Shown here: piece after piece, positions 13,756-18,051 of the stretch | How the letters are laid out: each line of letters starts with the position of its first letter | Numbering within the stretch: position 1 is the first letter of the stretch | Source: Spirochaetaceae bacterium | Lineage (GTDB): Bacteria; Spirochaetota; Spirochaetia; B11-G9 | DNA length: 18,051 bases | NCBI GenBank assembly: GCA_030600745.1 | Contig: JAUVLL010000016.1 | Location: 1-18,051, forward strand | Direction: 5' to 3' | Notes under the pieces: generated by a model | The model's database searches: none | What the model was told of the DNA's origin: nothing | Seen by the model: the letters and a program-made list of their open reading frames with translations, nothing else | Made by a program: the position numbers and the translations under genes

Positions 13756-15353
13756 AGGGCCATTCCTTTAGTAACATTGATAATTTCTTCAATTTTCCTG
13801 GTAACTTTGCCACTCTTAAGGGCGCTGATAGCAATCTTATAACCTTCCTGTATAGATTCAGCTGCACCGTACAGGTAGAGTCCTGCCCCTGCATTCAATG
13901 CAGATGCATCTCTTATTGCTTTACTCCCTCTATTGCTCAGGATCTCCATAGCCATGGCAGCATTAACAGCCCCGCTTCCACCTTTAAGCTCTGATAGATT
14001 ATAAAGAGGAATACCGCAATCCTCCGGATTGAAGATAGAATCGGAAATAGTTCCATCTTCATTTAAAAGCACAATACGTGAAGGACCTGTTACCGAAATT
14101 TCATCAAGGCCGTCAAAGCCATGAACTACAGCCGCTTTTTTTATTCCCAGTAATCTTGCCGCTTCAGCAACAGGGATGCAGTATTCATCCCCATAAACAC
14201 CGATAATCTGATATTCAGCTCCTGCAGGATTAACTAAAGGCCCCAGTAAGTTCATTATTGTTTTCATACCCAGTTCCTTTCTGACAGGAGCTGCGTATCT
14301 CATTGCTCCATGGTAGGTAGGGGCAAACAGAAATGTAAAATTGGTGCTTTCCAGTAATTTTTTTGCATTTGAAGGGGAGATTGTTATATCCAGACCCAGT
14401 TCGGAATAAAATTCGGCACTGCCGCTTAGTGAACTGACAGCCCTGTTTCCATGTTTTGCTACAGAGGCACCGCAGGCTGCAGCGATGAGGGCCGAGAATG
14501 AAGATATATTAAATGTTCCAAGTCCATCTCCTCCTGTACCGCAGGTATCCAGAACAGGAGCTCCCGAGGCTATTGCTGTTCTTTTTTTCTGAAGGGCAGA
14601 TGCACATCCTGCAATCTCGACGCCGGTAATTCCTTTGCTGCTTAAAGATGTTAAAAAAGCTGCTATCTGAGAGTTATTTAAGCTTCCCTCTGTTAATTCA
14701 GTCATAAAGTCTTCAGCTTCCTCAAAAGAGAGATCTTTTCCGTCTATTATACTGGTAAGAATCTGGCCTGCCGGAAAGGGCTCCCGTTTGTAATTGATAA
14801 AGTTGGCAAAGATCTGTTTTCCTGCCGGGCTTCCTATAGATTCAGGGTGGAACTGGACCCCTTCGATATCGTATTCCAGGTGTCGTATTCCCATAATTTC
14901 ACCGTTTTTTCCGGTTGCAGTAATTTCCAGACAATCAGGCAGTGAATCAGGTTCTACTATAAGAGAATGGTACCGTGTAAAAACTTCTTTCACGCCCAGG
15001 GTTCTAAAAAGCCCTCTTCCATCCAGTGACATATTTTCAGTTTTTCCATGTACAATATGTTCAGCCTGAACAATCTTTGCTCCGAATGCTTCTCCTATAA
15101 CCTGGTGGCCAAGACATACACCAAGAACAGGGACTTTGCCGGTAAAATATTTGACAGCATCCAGAGATATTCCTGCATCCTTCGGGCATCCCGGACCGGG
15201 GGAGATTATAATCCCATCAGTATTGAGCTTTTCAATCTCCTCAATTGTAATTCTGTCATTTCGAACAACCTTTATCTCTTTATCCGTTAACTCAGTCATA
15301 TACTGAAAAATGTTGTAAGTAAATGAATCATAGTTATCAATAATTAAGTACAT
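13752..15353 (-). CDS. trpGD: Fused anthranilate synthase glutamine amidotransferase / anthranilate phosphoribosyltransferase
   Basis: A 533-residue fusion. Residues 1-190 are the class I glutamine amidotransferase TrpG, which gives ammonia to TrpE: NYDSFTYN (7-14), SPGPG (51-55), nucleophile Cys80 in GVCLGHQ, and His169/Glu171 in FHPES. Residues about 196-533 are TrpD, which transfers phosphoribose to anthranilate: DTCGTGGDG (269-277), FNISS (281-285) and KHGNRAVSS (300-308). All active-site motifs are intact. GGAGG lies 6 bases before the ATG. The gene follows trpE by 64 bases and overlaps trpCF by 4. Confidence 0.96.
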   Translation of the reverse strand: MYLIIDNYDSFTYNIFQYMTELTDKEIKVVRNDRITIEEIEKLNTDGIIISPGPGCPKDAGISLDAVKYFTGKVPVLGVCLGHQVIGEAFGAKIVQAEHIVHGKTENMSLDGRGLFRTLGVKEVFTRYHSLIVEPDSLPDCLEITATGKNGEIMGIRHLEYDIEGVQFHPESIGSPAGKQIFANFINYKREPFPAGQILTSIIDGKDLSFEEAEDFMTELTEGSLNNSQIAAFLTSLSSKGITGVEIAGCASALQKKRTAIASGAPVLDTCGTGGDGLGTFNISSFSALIAAACGASVAKHGNRAVSSLSGSAEFYSELGLDITISPSNAKKLLESTNFTFLFAPTYHGAMRYAAPVRKELGMKTIMNLLGPLVNPAGAEYQIIGVYGDEYCIPVAEAARLLGIKKAAVVHGFDGLDEISVTGPSRIVLLNEDGTISDSIFNPEDCGIPLYNLSELKGGSGAVNAAMAMEILSNRGSKAIRDASALNAGAGLYLYGAAESIQEGYKIAISALKSGKVTRKIEEIINVTKGMAL

Positions 15354-15417
15354 CTTAGACCTCCACTAGTTTTTGCGCTGACCACTTTTTTAATGTAAAA
15401 AGCAGCTTATCTCTATA

Positions 15418-16848
15418 CTAAGTACCACTAACTGGCGCAAAAAGCCTCTCCACTCCAATGGCCACTGCCAATGCTTCCAGTTTTTCGCCTGTTTCTTCAT
15501 ATTCCCGCATTGCGGATGAATCGTAGACAATTCCTGCACCTGCCTGCAGGTAGAGAAATCCATCCTTTTTAAGAGCACTTCTTATTGTGATACATGTATC
15601 CAGATCTCCGCCCGTTTCTATATATCCTACTAAACCTGCATAAAATCGCCTTGGTGTTTTTTCAATACTATCAATAATCCCGATAGCCTTGATCTTGGGT
15701 GCTCCTGAGACTGTACCTGCCGGAAAAGTTGCTTTTATGGCATCCATACCTGTAAACCCGGGTTTCAGGATCCCTTCAACCTTCGATGCTATATGCATAA
15801 CATGGGAGAATTTTTTTACTTTCATATAATTAGCTACCTGTACGCTTCCTGTTACAGTAACTCGTCCAAGATCATTTCTTGCAAGATCTACAAGCATCAG
15901 GTGTTCTGCTTTTTCTTTCTCATCATTCAGCAGTTCTTCTGCCAGGAGTTTGTCCTCGTCCAGGTCCTTTCCTCTTCGTCTGGTACCGGCAATGGGGTTT
16001 ACCACTGCTTTTTTATTTGCTACCTGCACATGAGCTTCCGGAGATGCTCCAAATAGTTGATACTCTCCGAAGTCAAGGTAGAACATATATGGAGAGGGAT
16101 TGACAGACCTGAGGTTTTTATAAGCTTCAATTGCAGGCATTTCTGTTTTTACTGTTATTCGTCTGGAAAGGACCCCTTGAAGCAGATTGCCTTTTACTAT
16201 TTCATCCTTTACAATACCGACACCTTCAATGAAGGTTTTTTTTTCATTTTCTCCGGAAATAACTTCTGCCGAATATTCTCTGGCCTGATTATTAAGATAA
16301 TTAAAATTCAAATCGTTCAACTGTTCTTCTATGAAGTCCATCTCTCTGTTCAGATCAATTTTTGATTCTGCATAATTAATCCCTATTATGTGGAGTTTGT
16401 CTGTAAAATGATCAAAAATTATATAAATATTTCCAAAAATGAAACATGCATCCGGAAGATTCAGATTGTCATTCTTTTTATTAAAAATTATTGTATCGCA
16501 GTTTGATGCGAATTCATAAGAAAGAAATCCTATTCCCCCGGTGGGCATTGGAAAGCTGTTGTTTTTTTTGGGATGCTGGTCTGCAAAGTAGAGAAGAATA
16601 GAGAGGATATCAGAAGCTGAACTTTTAATATTTTTCCGCCTGCCATCCACTTCCATGTAGATATCAGTTTTCTGTTGTATTACTTTAAAAGCTTCCTTAA
16701 TCAGGAGAATTGAATACCTTGATTTTCCCTGATCAAAAGATGCAGATTCAAGTATTGCTTTTGCATTAAGCTTTCTTGCAAGAGAGTAAGGTGTAAATCG
16801 TTCACCTGTAACTGTCCGAATAATTAAACTATTATTCTGTTTTCCCAT
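15418..16848 (-). CDS. trpE: Anthranilate synthase component I
   Basis: TrpE makes anthranilate from chorismate with ammonia from TrpG, the first committed step to tryptophan. It has 476 residues. The feedback-inhibition elements are visible: ILESAS (32-37), SRYSIL (43-48) and NPSPYMFY (250-257), so the enzyme is probably inhibited by tryptophan. The catalytic core has GASPE (267-271), PIAGTRRRG (285-293), DLARNDLGR (321-329), HVMHIAS (349-355) and FPAGTVSGAPK (375-385). The Ala in PIAGT separates it from aminodeoxychorismate synthases, which have Lys there. AAGGAT lies 6 bases before the ATG. It is the first gene of the trp operon. Confidence 0.96.
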   Translation of the reverse strand: MGKQNNSLIIRTVTGERFTPYSLARKLNAKAILESASFDQGKSRYSILLIKEAFKVIQQKTDIYMEVDGRRKNIKSSASDILSILLYFADQHPKKNNSFPMPTGGIGFLSYEFASNCDTIIFNKKNDNLNLPDACFIFGNIYIIFDHFTDKLHIIGINYAESKIDLNREMDFIEEQLNDLNFNYLNNQAREYSAEVISGENEKKTFIEGVGIVKDEIVKGNLLQGVLSRRITVKTEMPAIEAYKNLRSVNPSPYMFYLDFGEYQLFGASPEAHVQVANKKAVVNPIAGTRRRGKDLDEDKLLAEELLNDEKEKAEHLMLVDLARNDLGRVTVTGSVQVANYMKVKKFSHVMHIASKVEGILKPGFTGMDAIKATFPAGTVSGAPKIKAIGIIDSIEKTPRRFYAGLVGYIETGGDLDTCITIRSALKKDGFLYLQAGAGIVYDSSAMREYEETGEKLEALAVAIGVERLFAPVSGT

Positions 16849-16887
16849 TTTTCGATCCTTGAGTCAGTCTTTCCCTAATAGTAATCC

Positions 16888-16967
16888 TGCCTGGTCGCAA
16901 GCAAGCTTGCCTGGTCGCAACTTCGTTGCTGCTCGGTAATGCATCCTAACTGCTCGGCTATGCATCC
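16888..16967. repeat. Cluster of short direct repeats and palindromes in the trp leader
   Basis: TGCCTGGTCGCAA occurs twice exactly (16888-16900 and 16908-16920, period 20). The palindrome GCAAGCTTGC (16901-16910) fills most of the space between the copies. Next comes a small hairpin, GCAAC-TTC-GTTGC (16917-16929). TGCTCGGTAATGCATCC (16930-16946) is then repeated with two mismatches at 16951-16967 (period 21). The block lies between the presumed trp promoter and the trpE start, so it would be transcribed into the leader RNA. Confidence 0.8.
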
Positions 16968-17040
16968 CCACTGACTGGAGGTCGTACCCGGCCTCTATTT
17001 ATTTGCTTAGTGTATCTATATGTAGAAACACCTGTAGGGT

Positions 17041-17069
17041 ACAATATCTGAAGAGGGACATATGGTCAA
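17041..17069 (-). promoter_or_regulatory. trpEp: Candidate trp operon promoter
   Basis: On the minus strand TTGACC (17069-17064) lies exactly 17 bases before TATTGT (17046-17041). The -35 matches consensus at five of six positions and the -10 at four of six. Transcription would start near 17034, giving a leader of about 185 bases that contains the repeat cluster. I recognise no TrpR-type operator over it. Confidence 0.45.
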
Positions 17070-17167
17070 CAGGGTAATTTATGTATTAATATAGTTTTAA
17101 TGGCAGACAAAGGAATTTCTGGTTATTATATGACGGAAAGAGTAAGATTATTAAAAATGGGGGACTT

Positions 17168-18051
17168 ATGGTAAAGATGAATAAATTAGGATTTATTTTT
17201 GTAATGATGCTTATAGTAAACATGGCTCTTTTTGCAGCAGCAGAACTTGAATCATCGACAGAAAACTATCCGGAGAAGGAAATTGAAGCTGTTATAACCT
17301 GGGGAGCAGGTGGTTTAACAGATGCTATCGGGCGTATTTTTATACCGCTCCTTGAAGAACGTCTGGGTGGTGCAGATATTGTTATTCAGAATAAATCAGG
17401 TGTAAATGGCGCGATTGGAAGTCAGTATGTCATGAACAAACCGGCAGATGGTTACTCTATTTTAATTACTACTACAGAAGCAGCAGGAATATGGAATGTT
17501 ATGGGCGTGTCAGATATGGATGTATCAGATTTTCAGCCTATAATACTTGTTTCCAGTCTTACACCTACCTGCTATGTTAAGGCAGATGCATCATGGAACA
17601 GTCTGGAAGAGCTTATAGAAGATGCACAATCCCGACCTGGAAAGATAATTGCAGGATATGCAGCACCAGGATCTCTGGGCCATGTTGCAGGCCTTCTTTT
17701 CTCTGAATACAGTGGTTCTGAATTTAATATGGTACCCTTCGGAGGTGGTGGAAAGGTTAAGGCTGCTCTTCTTGGTGGACATGTTGATGTAGCTTTTAAT
17801 CCTCTTATCTCAATAATGGGAGATCATGAAGCTGGAAATGTTAAGCTTTTGGCAACACTATCAAATGAAAAACTTCTTGATGATGTTCCTGCTCTTGGAC
17901 AGCTGCAACCTCAGTTTAAGGAAGTTCTGCCATGGGGACTTATGGTAATGATCCTTGTTCATAAAAATACTCCTGAATCAATTGTTAATACACTAACGGA
18001 TGCAGCAATGGATGCTCTTGAAGATTCACGATGGAAAGAGTTTGCAGATAA
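17168..18051 (+). CDS. TctC/Bug-family tripartite tricarboxylate transporter substrate-binding protein, partial
   Basis: The frame is open from ATG 17168 to the window end (294 complete codons), so only the last part of the protein is missing. Residues 1-24 look like a signal peptide: Lys residues, then FIFVMMLIVNMALFAAA with cleavage likely after Ala. The mature part starts YPEKEIEAVITWGAGGLTDA, the TctC pattern of a Pro-x-Lys/Arg-x-I then a G-G-x-x-D loop. IQNKSGVNGAIG and KPADGYSILI, with a later FGGGGKVKAALLGGHVDVAF, are also family hallmarks. Such proteins bind carboxylates or related compounds outside the membrane and deliver them to a TctAB-type permease, expected just beyond the window. 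GGGGGA ends 3 bases before ATG 17168; ATG 17177 is an alternative start. The ligand cannot be predicted. Confidence 0.88.
   Translation, partial: MVKMNKLGFIFVMMLIVNMALFAAAELESSTENYPEKEIEAVITWGAGGLTDAIGRIFIPLLEERLGGADIVIQNKSGVNGAIGSQYVMNKPADGYSILITTTEAAGIWNVMGVSDMDVSDFQPIILVSSLTPTCYVKADASWNSLEELIEDAQSRPGKIIAGYAAPGSLGHVAGLLFSEYSGSEFNMVPFGGGGKVKAALLGGHVDVAFNPLISIMGDHEAGNVKLLATLSNEKLLDDVPALGQLQPQFKEVLPWGLMVMILVHKNTPESIVNTLTDAAMDALEDSRWKEFAD

Larger units (their letters stand above)
16849..17167. other. Divergent intergenic region between trpE and the tctC-like gene
   Basis: About 320 bases without a convincing gene. The trpE-proximal half holds imperfect repeats and small hairpins (16888-16967, GC-richer than its surroundings); the distal half is AT-rich and holds the candidate trp promoter. 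I see no T-box specifier (no AGGGTGG-type antiterminator), no run of Trp codons in a leader peptide, and no strong terminator stem with a T-run. A 33-codon minus-strand frame (16965-16864) crosses the repeats but has no Trp codon. Confidence 0.6.

Noticed and set aside
13601..13894. 97-codon minus-strand frame overlapping trpGD and trpCF
   Set aside because: It is an alternative frame across the junction of two clear trp genes with no ribosome site or conserved motif.
16888..16967. CRISPR array
   Set aside because: Repeats are only 13-17 bases, occur twice each with differing units, and have 4-8-base gaps apart from a palindrome. No cas gene is present.
16849..17034. T-box or Trp-codon attenuator in front of trpE
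   Set aside because: No AGGGTGGNACCGCG-like antiterminator, no tandem Trp codons and no terminator with a T-run were found.
17100..17174. 24-codon frame overlapping the start of the tctC-like gene
   Set aside because: No ribosome binding site, no recognisable content, and very short; likely chance in AT-rich DNA.
17591..17782. 63-codon minus-strand frame inside the tctC-like gene
   Set aside because: The plus strand carries the full TctC motif set here; the minus frame is a shadow.

Overview
The window is about 18 kb of compact, fairly AT-rich bacterial DNA. Genes are tightly packed, often overlap, and carry strong AAGGAG-type ribosome binding sites. There is no rRNA, tRNA, transposase or CRISPR array. 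The gene mix (CheX-type phosphatase and CheD in a chemotaxis cluster, a TctC-type binding protein, carbamate kinase, a ModE-type regulator, fused trpGD and trpCF) would fit a free-living, probably anaerobic bacterium, possibly a spirochaete. That assignment is an inference from gene content, not something the sequence proves.

Layout. Positions 1-150 (minus) hold the start of a SixA-type phosphohistidine phosphatase cut by the window edge. A plus-strand operon follows at 331-2977: carbamate kinase, a class I/II aminotransferase, and a small ModE-like winged-helix regulator. It converges with a minus-strand chemosensory operon transcribed from about 10200 down to 2966: a membrane-anchored methyl-accepting protein with no periplasmic sensor domain, a CheA with two HPt domains, CheR, CheB, CheD, CheY, a CheX-like phosphatase and a CheY-like remnant. 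Upstream of that, also on the minus strand, is a complete tryptophan operon (16848 down to 10318): trpE, trpG-trpD fusion, trpC-trpF fusion, trpB, trpA. Five genes encode all seven activities from chorismate to tryptophan. The last feature, from 17168 on the plus strand, is a TctC-type solute-binding protein truncated by the window end.

The most notable observations are in the chemosensory cluster. cheB carries an in-frame TAA at codon 254; reading continues in the same frame for another 96 codons to a normal CheB end, so the catalytic Asp is cut off. The terminal cheY-like gene has lost about half its receiver domain, including the phosphoacceptor Asp, and is out of frame. No cheW is present. 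The cluster is therefore either partly decaying or, for cheB, affected by a sequence error. The CheA architecture (two HPt domains, a duplicated LGEIL-type motif, no obvious P2) suggests an alternative chemosensory pathway rather than a standard flagellar one.

The trp operon carries intergenic repeats. A perfect 20-bp-arm palindrome supplies the last codons and stop of trpA. A second repeat supplies the end of trpCF, and shares motifs with a repeat-rich leader in front of trpE. I did not find a clearly new defence or mobile system here.
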